Below the pieces are notes generated by a model that saw nothing but the letters and a program-made list of their open reading frames with translations, ran no database searches and was not told the DNA's origin. Below are positions 50,713 through 59,357 of a DNA stretch of 64,000 nucleotides, piece by piece (position 1 is the first letter of the stretch; each line of letters opens with the position of its first letter). The position numbers and the translations under genes are program-made. This DNA is from Rariglobus sp041662485 (GTDB lineage: Bacteria > Verrucomicrobiota > Verrucomicrobiia > Opitutales > Opitutaceae), in assembly GCA_041662485.1 (NCBI GenBank), contig JBAZSJ010000007.1, positions 1 through 64,000 of the forward strand, written 5' to 3'.

Positions 50713-53460
50713 ATGACCGCCCCTGCCCGCCTTCTGCTCACCACCTGTTTTGCGCTCATTGCGGGCACCACGCTCGCGGCGCGCGACCTCGTCGTGGACC
50801 AGCGCGGCGGCGCGCCCTATAAGACCCTCTCCAGCGCCGCAGCGGAGGCCGCTCCCGGCGACACCCTCATCATCGCCAAAGGCAGCGGTCCGTATCGGGA
50901 AACTTTATTCATCAAACAGTCCGGCACCGCCGGGGCTCCCATCGTCGTCGATGGCAACGGCGAGACCGTGACCGGTTTCGCTTCCTTGGTCTTCGCGCGC
51001 GAAGGCTACGTTTGGATCGCGCGTCTCCCACAGGCATTTCCCGTGGTGATTGCCCACAAGGGCGCGCGCATCCTTCAGGACGCCGCCGGCACGTTCCTCG
51101 GCCCGATCAAACTGCGTGCAGACAATCGCACGATTGAACTCCTCCCCGGCGCCTCCCCCGAGGGCTGGGAGGCCTCCGATCGTGACTACGCCGTGCGCAC
51201 GGCCGGGGCGTCCCACCATGTCTATCGCAACCTTGTCGCCACCGGCGGCGCCAACGACGGGTTCAATCTCCACGGCGCCGGCAAAAACCTCCGCTTCGAG
51301 AACATCACCGCCGCCAACAATCTCGACGAGGGCTTCTCCGCCCACGACGACACCGGCTGCGAAATTCTCGGCGGCTCTTTCTGGGGCAATGACAACGGTC
51401 TCTCCAACAATCTGAACACCGTGATGACCGCCACGGACATCAAGATTCACGACAACATCGGATGGGGCCTTGGTTTCAGCGGCAACACCGTGAGCCACCT
51501 CACCAACGTCCAAATCTGGAATAACGGCATGGCGCAGGTTCGTTTCGAGGGAAAATCCTCCGGCACTCTCAAGGAAGTCATCGCTTGGGCTCCCCCGTGG
51601 AACTCCCGTCCTTGGACCACCTACAAGGAATCGTCCACCAGCAAAGCCGCTCCAACGGTCTTCCGGGGAGAATCGCCCGCGCCCTCGCCGGAACGTTGGC
51701 AGGGCAGCCTGCAAATCGGCACAACCCAGCCCCCCGCTTCGCCCAAAACGACGGGCGCGCCGATAGGTCCGGCATCCACCAGCCCGGTCGCCGCCGACCC
51801 GGTTGCCGTTAACATTGCACGCCTGATCAACGACGCGATCCGGTCCGGCCGGCCGTCCCTGAAAATTCCCGCCGGCACTCACCGCGTCTCCGAGACGATC
51901 CTCATCGACGACGCGAGCAATCTCTCCATCGACGGCACCGGCGTCACCCTCGTGATGACCGACGGTCGTCGCGGACTCCTGCGCATCAACCGAGCCGATC
52001 GCCTTCAACTTCGCGGGTTCACCCTGGCCTACGATCCGCTCCGCCACACCCAAGCCACGATCACCCGCGCCTCCTCCGGCTCGTTTGATTTCACTGTGCA
52101 AGACGGCTACCCCGACCTCACGTCCGATTACGTCCGCCCTCCCGCACACTTGTTCAACGCCGCCGGACGTCGCCACCCCGACGCCTTCGATTTCTACAAA
52201 CCCTCCCTCGCGCTCGGCTCCCCGCGCACCGGCACCGCGACCGCTCCCTCATCCTGGCCCGCCACGCTCGCCGCCGGGGATCAGGTCGTCTTCGACCGCC
52301 GTGAGATCGACCGCGCCAACGCCGTCGAGATCCGCAACAACACCGGCCCGGTTCTCTTCGAGGATGTCACCCTGCTCGATTCGCCCGCACTTGGTTTCGC
52401 CGGCCGCTACTGCGAGGCCGAGGTGATCCTCCGCCGCGTCGTCATCCGCCCCGGTCCTCTTCCAGCCGGAGCCACGCAGCCGCGCCTCTTCTCCACCAAC
52501 GCCGACGCCGTCAACTTCGTGCAATGCCGCGTCGGTCCGCGCCTGGAAGCCTGCGACTTCTCCGGCATGGGCGACGACTCGCTCAACGTCCACGGCTACT
52601 TCCTGCCCGTCGTGCGCGTGCTCTCGCCGACTTCCTTTCTTACCGCCCTGCCCAACGGTCCCGGCGACTTCGTCAAGCCCCTGCATCGCGGCGACGCCCT
52701 GCGCATTTATGAACCCGGCGCATTCTCCGTCATCGGTGCCGCCACCTTCGCTTCCATCCGCGCCCTGCCCGATATCGGTGACGTGACCGTCGCGGAGATG
52801 AAGACCCTTTTCCCCATCGGCTTCACACGCGTGTTCACCGTTTACCAGGTTGAGCTCGACGCACCCTCCAGGCTCGTGGCCGGCCAATGGTTCGACTGCC
52901 CCGCCGTCAACAGCGGCGGCTTCATCGTGCGCGACAGTTATTTCCACGACCATCGGGGACGCGGCCTGCGTATCATGGCTGGCGACGGCGTGGTGGAAAA
53001 CAACCGCTTCGAGCGTCTCACCAAATCCGCCATCTCCATCGGCCCCGAACTCGGCTTTTGGCGCGAGGCCGGCTGGGTCAAAAATGTCCGCGTCTCCGAC
53101 AACAAGATTCGCGACATCGGCATCGACCGCAGTCTCGCCGCCGACGGCTCCTACGTGCCAGGTGCCATCGGCGTGTTCGTCCACACCCAGAGCGGCAAAC
53201 CTCCCTATCCTCCCGGCAACGAGGACATCATCATTGAAAACAATCTCATCGATGGCAGCCCCGTCGCCGGCATCCACGCCTACGCCGCGCGCGGGCTTGT
53301 CATCCGAAACAACACCTTCCTACGCACCAACCTCGTGCGCGCCGCCGGCACAACCGATCCGACCAACCTCCTCCTGACGTCCGGCCCCATTTCCACCGAC
53401 GGCGCCTCCACAGTCACGCAGGAGGGCAATAGCTACGCTCACTCGACCCCGACGAGATGA
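50713..53460 (+). CDS. Secreted double beta-helix protein with a GH110-like C-terminal half
   Basis: A 915-aa protein with a signal peptide (LLLTTCFALIAGTTLAARDL). Residues ~22-330 duplicate the upstream protein. A Pro/Thr-rich linker (~335-365) leads to a second beta-helix (~370-900) with LIDDASNLSIDGTGVTLVMT, FSTNADAVNFVQCRVGPRLE and FSGMGDDSLNVHGYFLPV. The NADAV and GMGDD clusters resemble the acidic active-site region of GH110 alpha-1,3-galactosidases. The layout suggests fusion of a copy of the 49553 gene to a GH110-like enzyme. Substrate unknown. The gene follows its half-length paralogue by 44 bp. Confidence 0.72.
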   Translation: MTAPARLLLTTCFALIAGTTLAARDLVVDQRGGAPYKTLSSAAAEAAPGDTLIIAKGSGPYRETLFIKQSGTAGAPIVVDGNGETVTGFASLVFAREGYVWIARLPQAFPVVIAHKGARILQDAAGTFLGPIKLRADNRTIELLPGASPEGWEASDRDYAVRTAGASHHVYRNLVATGGANDGFNLHGAGKNLRFENITAANNLDEGFSAHDDTGCEILGGSFWGNDNGLSNNLNTVMTATDIKIHDNIGWGLGFSGNTVSHLTNVQIWNNGMAQVRFEGKSSGTLKEVIAWAPPWNSRPWTTYKESSTSKAAPTVFRGESPAPSPERWQGSLQIGTTQPPASPKTTGAPIGPASTSPVAADPVAVNIARLINDAIRSGRPSLKIPAGTHRVSETILIDDASNLSIDGTGVTLVMTDGRRGLLRINRADRLQLRGFTLAYDPLRHTQATITRASSGSFDFTVQDGYPDLTSDYVRPPAHLFNAAGRRHPDAFDFYKPSLALGSPRTGTATAPSSWPATLAAGDQVVFDRREIDRANAVEIRNNTGPVLFEDVTLLDSPALGFAGRYCEAEVILRRVVIRPGPLPAGATQPRLFSTNADAVNFVQCRVGPRLEACDFSGMGDDSLNVHGYFLPVVRVLSPTSFLTALPNGPGDFVKPLHRGDALRIYEPGAFSVIGAATFASIRALPDIGDVTVAEMKTLFPIGFTRVFTVYQVELDAPSRLVAGQWFDCPAVNSGGFIVRDSYFHDHRGRGLRIMAGDGVVENNRFERLTKSAISIGPELGFWREAGWVKNVRVSDNKIRDIGIDRSLAADGSYVPGAIGVFVHTQSGKPPYPPGNEDIIIENNLIDGSPVAGIHAYAARGLVIRNNTFLRTNLVRAAGTTDPTNLLLTSGPISTDGASTVTQEGNSYAHSTPTR

Positions 53461-53523
53461 GTATCCCGCCCGCCATCCAACTTCCGATTCTCGCCCCCCC
53501 CCAGCAACCCTGACTCCACCCAT

Positions 53524-54378
53524 ATGAAAACACACCGCCTGCTCGCTCCCATCGCCCTGCTCGTCCTCGTCGCTCTGCCCGCCCGGGCCGCGCTTCCCAT
53601 CGTCGAAAATTTCAACAGCTACACCGCCAGCCCCACCGATGTCACCGGCATCGGCAGTTCCCCCGGCTTCGGCGGCACGGGCAACGGCTGGCTGAGCGGC
53701 TGGAGAAGCAGCACTTCGAACACCACGGTCACGGCAAAGGTGCTGGACACCACTCCCCTCAACTCGGGCGGAAACTATTTTTCAACCACCATCGCCACCG
53801 GAGCCACCACCTCCGTCGATCGCGGCGGCATCGGTCGGGGTTACGACTTCACCGGCAATTCCCTCGCCACAACCGCCTTCAACGTGAACTTCGATTTCCG
53901 GGTCGATACCCTCGTAGCCAACCTGCGTTATGACATCTTCGACACCAGCGCGCGCGGGTTTTCCCCGAACAGCAACACCAGCTGGCAGCTCGAGGCTCAT
54001 GACGGCTTTTGGTTTGTCCGCAACGGTGCCTTGGATACTTCGACCGGCATGGCCTTCAGCGCCGCCACCACCTATTCCATTTCCATCGGCGTGAATACCG
54101 CCACCTCGAAGTGGAGCTACAGCATCTACGATGGCTCCACCACGGTGTCCGGCACCGCTCTCAATTTCAGAGGCAACGGGACCAACACCGACACCAATCC
54201 TGCGGGTGCCCGCTGGTTCATGGTGACGGCGGGTGAAATCGCCGACGCAGCCGCCGCCAGCACCACCTTCTCGTTGGATAACCTCGTCATCAGCACGATC
54301 CCCGAGCCCTCGACCACCGCCCTGCTCTTCGGCGCGGCCACTCTGGGTGCTGTCTGTATTTGGAGACGCCGCCGCTGA
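53524..54378 (+). CDS. PEP-CTERM-anchored exoprotein
   Basis: A 284-aa protein with a signal peptide (LLAPIALLVLVALPARAALP) and the C-terminal sorting signal IPEPSTTALLFGAATLGAVC followed by IWRRRR, a standard PEP-CTERM tripartite tail. Between them is a beta-sandwich-like domain starting VENFNSYTA and ending TTFSLDNLVIS, likely lectin-like. PEP-CTERM proteins are sorted by exosortase to the cell surface or extracellular matrix. Its sister gene follows at 54495 without the tail. Confidence 0.85.
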   Translation: MKTHRLLAPIALLVLVALPARAALPIVENFNSYTASPTDVTGIGSSPGFGGTGNGWLSGWRSSTSNTTVTAKVLDTTPLNSGGNYFSTTIATGATTSVDRGGIGRGYDFTGNSLATTAFNVNFDFRVDTLVANLRYDIFDTSARGFSPNSNTSWQLEAHDGFWFVRNGALDTSTGMAFSAATTYSISIGVNTATSKWSYSIYDGSTTVSGTALNFRGNGTNTDTNPAGARWFMVTAGEIADAAAASTTFSLDNLVISTIPEPSTTALLFGAATLGAVCIWRRRR

Positions 54379-54494
54379 TCGTCGGACAGGCTCTTCCAAA
54401 ATCCCCCGCAGTCAGTCGCAGGCACCCAAGGATTCGTGCCGCAACGGACCTTCATGTCCCCCGCACACCACCCATCACACTAAATCTTCCCGTT

Positions 54495-55289
54495 ATGAAC
54501 ACCCGGCTCCGCTTCCTTGCCTTACCTCCCCTGCTCATTGCCGCAACGATCCCTGCGCAGGCCGTCCTCATCACCGAAGACTTCAACAGTTATACGACCG
54601 GGACCAACATCACTCGCGACTTAACGTGGGCCGACGGCTTCGGTCCGGGAGTAAACGGCCTCTGGATCGCGGGCTGGAGAAGCGCGTCCTCCAATGTGAC
54701 GGTTTCCGCCCAAATCCTGAATACCAAGCCTCTCGCCAAATCGTCAGGGAACTACCTTTCCGGCACCATCGCCACCAGCGCCACCTACACTTCGCAGAAC
54801 GGCGGCGCGCTTGGACGTCCCTACGACATCACCGCCAATTCCCTCTCCAAGGCCCCGTTCAAGGTGAGCTTCGACTTCCGCGCCGACGTCGCCCCCGAAA
54901 AGTTACGCTTTGATATCTACGACAACGCCGGACACGCCGCTAATTCCAATGGCGCCAGCTGGCAGCTGATCGCCCGCGACGGCTTGTGGCACGTGCGCAA
55001 TGCTCGCGCCGAAACCCCCACCACCCTGCCCTTCGCCACCGGCGTGCGCTATGCCGTTTCCATCCAGGTAGATCCCATCAACTTCAAATGGAGCGTGGTT
55101 ATCGACAACGGAACGGCCAAGGCCGCCTTCGATGATCTGGATTTTCGCCAGCATGCGTTTTCCGCGGACACCAATTTATCATCCGAGGGCGGGCGATGGT
55201 TCATGGTCGGCGCCAGCGAAACCACCGAGGCCGGCGCCGACACCGCCGTCTTCTCCCTCGACAACATCTCCATCACCACCGCGCCCTAG
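54495..55289 (+). CDS. Secreted paralogue of the PEP-CTERM protein lacking the sorting tail
   Basis: A 264-aa protein with a signal peptide (FLALPPLLIAATIPAQAVLI) and the same domain as the upstream gene: ITEDFNSYTTGTN, GLWIAGWRSASSNVTVSAQI, VSFDFRADVAPEKLRFDIYD and FSLDNISITTAP. It stops exactly where the PEP-CTERM signal starts in its paralogue, and an inverted repeat begins 27 bases later. It is therefore probably released rather than anchored, or was truncated by rearrangement. The function of the domain is not known; carbohydrate binding is plausible. Confidence 0.72.
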   Translation: MNTRLRFLALPPLLIAATIPAQAVLITEDFNSYTTGTNITRDLTWADGFGPGVNGLWIAGWRSASSNVTVSAQILNTKPLAKSSGNYLSGTIATSATYTSQNGGALGRPYDITANSLSKAPFKVSFDFRADVAPEKLRFDIYDNAGHAANSNGASWQLIARDGLWHVRNARAETPTTLPFATGVRYAVSIQVDPINFKWSVVIDNGTAKAAFDDLDFRQHAFSADTNLSSEGGRWFMVGASETTEAGADTAVFSLDNISITTAP

Positions 55290-55315
55290 CCGCCGGACCC
55301 GCCTTTCGTTTTCCC

Positions 55316-55390
55316 CTGGAGGGCGGACCGCCGTGTCCGCCGTCGAATACCTCAAGACCGCGACGGCGGACACGGCGGGCCGCCCTCCAG
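55316..55390. repeat. REP-like inverted repeat with 30-bp arms
   Basis: The left arm starts CTGGAGGGCGGACCGCCGTG (55316-55345). The right arm (55361-55390) is its reverse complement with 29 of 30 matches; the loop is 15 bases. GGAG takes the place of GTAG found in the other elements; both tetranucleotides occur in known REP families. Confidence 0.85.
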
Positions 55391-55476
55391 TCACATCCCA
55401 TCCTGATGAATTTTCAGCAGCCCCTGCGGCATGCCAGACAGCTCAATTTCCCCATCCCCAACCCTGCCCCAAAAAT

Positions 55477-57879
55477 ATGAACCTACCCCGTCTCCTCCCC
55501 CTGACGCTGCTTGCCGTCTTTATCTCGCTGGCAACCTCCGCCTCGGCGCAGACCCCCGTCTACACGTGGAACCCCACCACCCTGTATAACCAGACCCACC
55601 CCACCAGTCCCTACGCATGGACCACTGATTGGGTCGCCCGCCCTCCAAGCGGCACGAGCCTGAAGATAACCGTCCCCTCCACCGCCGCCACCGGCACTTT
55701 TTATAATTTCATCACGGTGCCCGCCGGCACCCTGCAAAACGGCCAGGAATACACGGTAAAACTGACCTTTGAGGTCTCCGTTCCCACCGGATTCCCTCGC
55801 ACTTTTTATATGTTCGCCCGCAACACCGCAGGTTTCGGGAATGATATATGGCGCAAAATCATTGATGATCCCGGCCATACGCGCACCGAAACCTTCGTGA
55901 TCGATCTGCGCACGATCGGCACGGGCAACACCTGGTCGTTTTACGTGGGCATGCAAGGCCCGGGCTCCATCATCATCGATAGCTTCACCATTGTGAGTGG
56001 TTCCGGAAATGTTGTCGCCACCGCCGCCACCTCAGGGACGCCGGAATCCAACCTGCCCCCCGGCGTCACCGAAGCGACCGGCGCCCCCGTCATCACCATC
56101 ACGCCGCCGGTGGCACCCCCGACTCCGCTCACCCTTTCGATGGCGAACTATGCCTTCGTCGCCGATGTGAACGGCGTTCCCGTCTCCACCGCCGTCGCCG
56201 AACAAAACGCCCTCAGTCTCCAGACCGCCCTCACCGACTGCAAGACGCTGAACGCCTCCAAGCTGATCCTCCTCCCGGGAACCTATCGGCTCTCACCCTC
56301 CTCGAATCTCACGCTCAACGCCCTCGACGATTTCACCCTCGACGGACAAGGCGCCGAATTAATCTTCACCAAGCTGCGAAACGGCAGTCACTTCGATTTA
56401 TATAGATGCCAGCGCGTCGTCGTAAAAAACCTCTATATTGATTGGGACTGGGAGGCGAACCCCATCTCCAGCCTCGGCCAGGTGCAGAATTTCACGCAGA
56501 CGGGAAATACCGCCAGCTTCGACCTCACCTTCACGGACCTCAACGCGACCCAAACGCTCAAGAGAACCACCGTCACCTGGATGAGCATGCTCGAATATAA
56601 CTACAACACCCTGATGCGCACCAACCCCGAGAAAAACGATATTTCCGGCGGAACAACCCTGACCTTCAGCAACATTTCAAACAACACGGTGCATGTATCG
56701 GCCAATCCCTACAAGCCGGTGCTGACCAACGGAAAATACTACAACATCCGGCACCTCTATTACCAGACCATCGCCTTCAAGCTGATCCGCAGCAACGACG
56801 TGGCCTTTGACAATGCAACCGTTTATTCAAATCCCGGCATGGTCTGGGTGCTGACCGACGGCTCCCACCACGTCCGGCTCCTCAATTGCAGCGTCACACG
56901 CCGCACCGGCTCCCGCAATCCCTACACCTCGTCGGCCGATGGCGTTCACGCCGATCAGACTTCCGGCAACATCGAACTGGACGGCTGTTACTTCACCGGC
57001 TTGGGCGATGACTCGATCAACCTCCACAACAACTGCTGGCAGGGAGGCTTCGATTTCGCCTACAGCACCAGCACCAAACTGCGCTTCCTCAATTGCGCCC
57101 TGCGCATCGCGCCCAACGATACTCTCGAATTTTTCGACGCCAACTATTCGCCGCTCAATGTTGCGCTGGTCGTCCAATCCTTGGTGTCCACACCGGATGC
57201 GAATGGTAAATTTACCATGGACGTCACCTTCACGACGCCCGTGCCCGCCGGCATCCCCCGCCTGGCGATCGTCCGAAATCGGGCCTATGAAATATCAAAT
57301 GTGCGTATAAACAACTGCACCTTCCACGATACCAACGGCCGGGCCATGTTGCTCTCCGCAAAAAATGTCACCGTGGAAGACTGTTGGTTCCATCATGTGT
57401 TTAGCAGCCCGATCCAACTACATACGGAAATTGTGGATAACGCATGGGCCGAGGGCTCCGGCGCCCAAAACATCGTCATCCGCAACAACTCGTTTGATAA
57501 TAACAACACCTTGGGCAAATGGGCCGGCGCGGAAATCCATGCCGGGGCAATCATCCCTTGGGGGCTCACGTCCGCGCCGCTTTTCAAAGATATATTAATT
57601 GAAAGCAACGTCTTCTGGAACAGCCCCGGGCCCAGCGCGGCGTTTGAATCCAGTCAAAACGTCGTCGTCCTCGGCAACGAATTCCGTTTCAGCCAGAATC
57701 GCTCCAACGCCACCCGCTATGCCGGGTCGTTGTATGCAGCCTACTCCTCCTTGTTGGCACTGGGAGGCAACACGTGGGTGTATTGGTCCACCGGCATGAC
57801 CGCCCTCCCGGCGGTGGTCTACGATCCCGCCACAACCTCCTCGATCGACCCTGAACTCAACGTGCAGACCAACCATTGA
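55477..57879 (+). CDS. Secreted beta-helix protein with an N-terminal carbohydrate-binding-like domain
   Basis: An 800-aa protein with a signal peptide (LLPLTLLAVFISLATSASAQ). Residues ~22-170 form a beta-sandwich similar to carbohydrate-binding modules (YTVKLTFEVSVPTGFPRTFY, WSFYVGMQGPGSIIIDSFTI). The remainder is a right-handed beta-helix with LILLPGTYRLSPSSNLTLNA, DDFTLDGQGAELIFTKL, SSADGVHADQTSGNIELDGC and FTGLGDDSINLHNNCW. The SADGVH and GLGDD clusters parallel the NADAV and GMGDD clusters of 50713-53460, so both may be GH110-like. The start ATG 55477 follows the REP element; the longer frame from 55132 overlaps the upstream gene and is rejected. Likely acts on extracellular polysaccharide. 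Confidence 0.72.
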   Translation: MNLPRLLPLTLLAVFISLATSASAQTPVYTWNPTTLYNQTHPTSPYAWTTDWVARPPSGTSLKITVPSTAATGTFYNFITVPAGTLQNGQEYTVKLTFEVSVPTGFPRTFYMFARNTAGFGNDIWRKIIDDPGHTRTETFVIDLRTIGTGNTWSFYVGMQGPGSIIIDSFTIVSGSGNVVATAATSGTPESNLPPGVTEATGAPVITITPPVAPPTPLTLSMANYAFVADVNGVPVSTAVAEQNALSLQTALTDCKTLNASKLILLPGTYRLSPSSNLTLNALDDFTLDGQGAELIFTKLRNGSHFDLYRCQRVVVKNLYIDWDWEANPISSLGQVQNFTQTGNTASFDLTFTDLNATQTLKRTTVTWMSMLEYNYNTLMRTNPEKNDISGGTTLTFSNISNNTVHVSANPYKPVLTNGKYYNIRHLYYQTIAFKLIRSNDVAFDNATVYSNPGMVWVLTDGSHHVRLLNCSVTRRTGSRNPYTSSADGVHADQTSGNIELDGCYFTGLGDDSINLHNNCWQGGFDFAYSTSTKLRFLNCALRIAPNDTLEFFDANYSPLNVALVVQSLVSTPDANGKFTMDVTFTTPVPAGIPRLAIVRNRAYEISNVRINNCTFHDTNGRAMLLSAKNVTVEDCWFHHVFSSPIQLHTEIVDNAWAEGSGAQNIVIRNNSFDNNNTLGKWAGAEIHAGAIIPWGLTSAPLFKDILIESNVFWNSPGPSAAFESSQNVVVLGNEFRFSQNRSNATRYAGSLYAAYSSLLALGGNTWVYWSTGMTALPAVVYDPATTSSIDPELNVQTNH

Positions 57880-57978
57880 GGAATGAGGACGGCGCCGGCG
57901 CGCCCGGAGGCTCTCCCCGGGTCGCGCTGCAGTCGGCGTCAGGGGCATGGTCGAAAGGCCGTGCCCGCCTGTTTTTTC

Positions 57979-59331
57979 ATGCATAACAAATCCACTTCTT
58001 CCAAACACCGCTACGCGCTCGTCGGCACCGGCGGACGCGCCCCGATGTTCCTCGATCCCATCGCGGACACCTACCGCGCCAACTGCGAACTCGTCGGCCT
58101 GTGCGATCTCAGCGCCACCCGCCTCGCCTGGCACCAGCAGCGCCTCGCGCTCGCCTACGGGACCACGCCACCGCCCGCCTACGCCGCCGCGGACTTCGAC
58201 CGCATGCTGGCCGAGCAGAAACCCGACACCGTCATCGTCTGCACGCCCGACTACACCCACCACGACTACATCGTCCGCGCCCTCGACGCCGGCTGCGACG
58301 TGATTTCCGAAAAACCCCTCACCACCAGCGGGGAAAACTACACCGCCATCACCGACGCCGTCCGCCGCTCGGGCCGGAGAGTGCGCACCACCTTCAACTA
58401 CCGCTGGGGCGTAGGTGCCACCACCGTCCGCAAACTCATCGCCGAAGGCTCCATCGGCAAAGTGAAGCTCGTCGACTTCGAATACATGCTGAACACCTCC
58501 CATGGCGCCGACTACTTCCGCCGCTGGCACAGCTATAAAAAATGCTCCGGCGGCCTCCTCGTGCACAAGTCCACCCACCACTTCGACCTCGTCAACTGGT
58601 GGATCGACGCCATTCCCGATACCGTCTTCGCCATGGGCGACCTCGTCTTTTACGGCAAGAAAAACGCCATCTCCCGCGGCCAGGAACACCTCACCGCCTA
58701 TCCCCGCTACACCGACGAAACAAAGGCGATCAACGACCCGTTTCGCTTCGACCTGAAACGCGACCCCACCCTTAAGGCCCTCTATTTCGACGCCGAGTCC
58801 GAAACGGGCTACCTGCGCGATCAAAACGTCTTTCGCGACGGCATCGACATCGAGGACACCATGAGCGTCATGGTCCGCTACCGCACCGGCGCGATGATGA
58901 GCTACTCCCTCAACGCCTTCTGCCCCTGCGAAGGTTTCCGCGCCTCCATCACCGGCGACGCCGGCCGCCTCGAATACGTCGAGGAGCACGCCTCGCACAT
59001 CATCACCGGCGACCGCGACATCAAGACCGAGTCCCTCGGCGAAGAACCCACGCGGCTCACCCTGCATCCGCTCTTCCAATCCCCGCGCCGCGTGCCCATC
59101 CCCAAGGTGGACGCGCCCCACGGCGGCGGCGACCCGCTCATCCAAGAGCAGATTTTCTCCGCCCATCCGCCGGCTGATCCGTTCCGCCGCAGCGCGGGAC
59201 ACGAGCAGGGGGCCGCCTCGCTCCTCGTCGGCGCCGCCGCCAACCGCGCCCTCGCCACCGGCCAACCCGTCCGCATCGCCGACATCGCCGATCTTCGCCC
59301 CGATGCCCGCCATCTCAGCCAGTTGATCTGA
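57979..59331 (+). CDS. Gfo/Idh/MocA-family oxidoreductase
   Basis: A 450-aa cytoplasmic enzyme. It has RYALVGTGGRAPMFLDPIAD at the nucleotide-binding start, VIVCTPDYTHHDYIVRALDA, SEKPLTTSGENYTAITDAVR with the conserved EKP, RTTFNYRWG, and LLVHKSTHHFDLVNWWIDA as catalytic region. It is longer than the 19135 homologue and belongs to a different branch. Its probable role is redox modification of a sugar released by the beta-helix enzymes. It is on the same strand as them and follows the third by 99 bp. The start at ATG 57979 was chosen over upstream codons that have no family match. Confidence 0.85.
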   Translation: MHNKSTSSKHRYALVGTGGRAPMFLDPIADTYRANCELVGLCDLSATRLAWHQQRLALAYGTTPPPAYAAADFDRMLAEQKPDTVIVCTPDYTHHDYIVRALDAGCDVISEKPLTTSGENYTAITDAVRRSGRRVRTTFNYRWGVGATTVRKLIAEGSIGKVKLVDFEYMLNTSHGADYFRRWHSYKKCSGGLLVHKSTHHFDLVNWWIDAIPDTVFAMGDLVFYGKKNAISRGQEHLTAYPRYTDETKAINDPFRFDLKRDPTLKALYFDAESETGYLRDQNVFRDGIDIEDTMSVMVRYRTGAMMSYSLNAFCPCEGFRASITGDAGRLEYVEEHASHIITGDRDIKTESLGEEPTRLTLHPLFQSPRRVPIPKVDAPHGGGDPLIQEQIFSAHPPADPFRRSAGHEQGAASLLVGAAANRALATGQPVRIADIADLRPDARHLSQLI

Positions 59332-59357
59332 GCCTGCTGGTGTTGCCGCGCCCGCCC

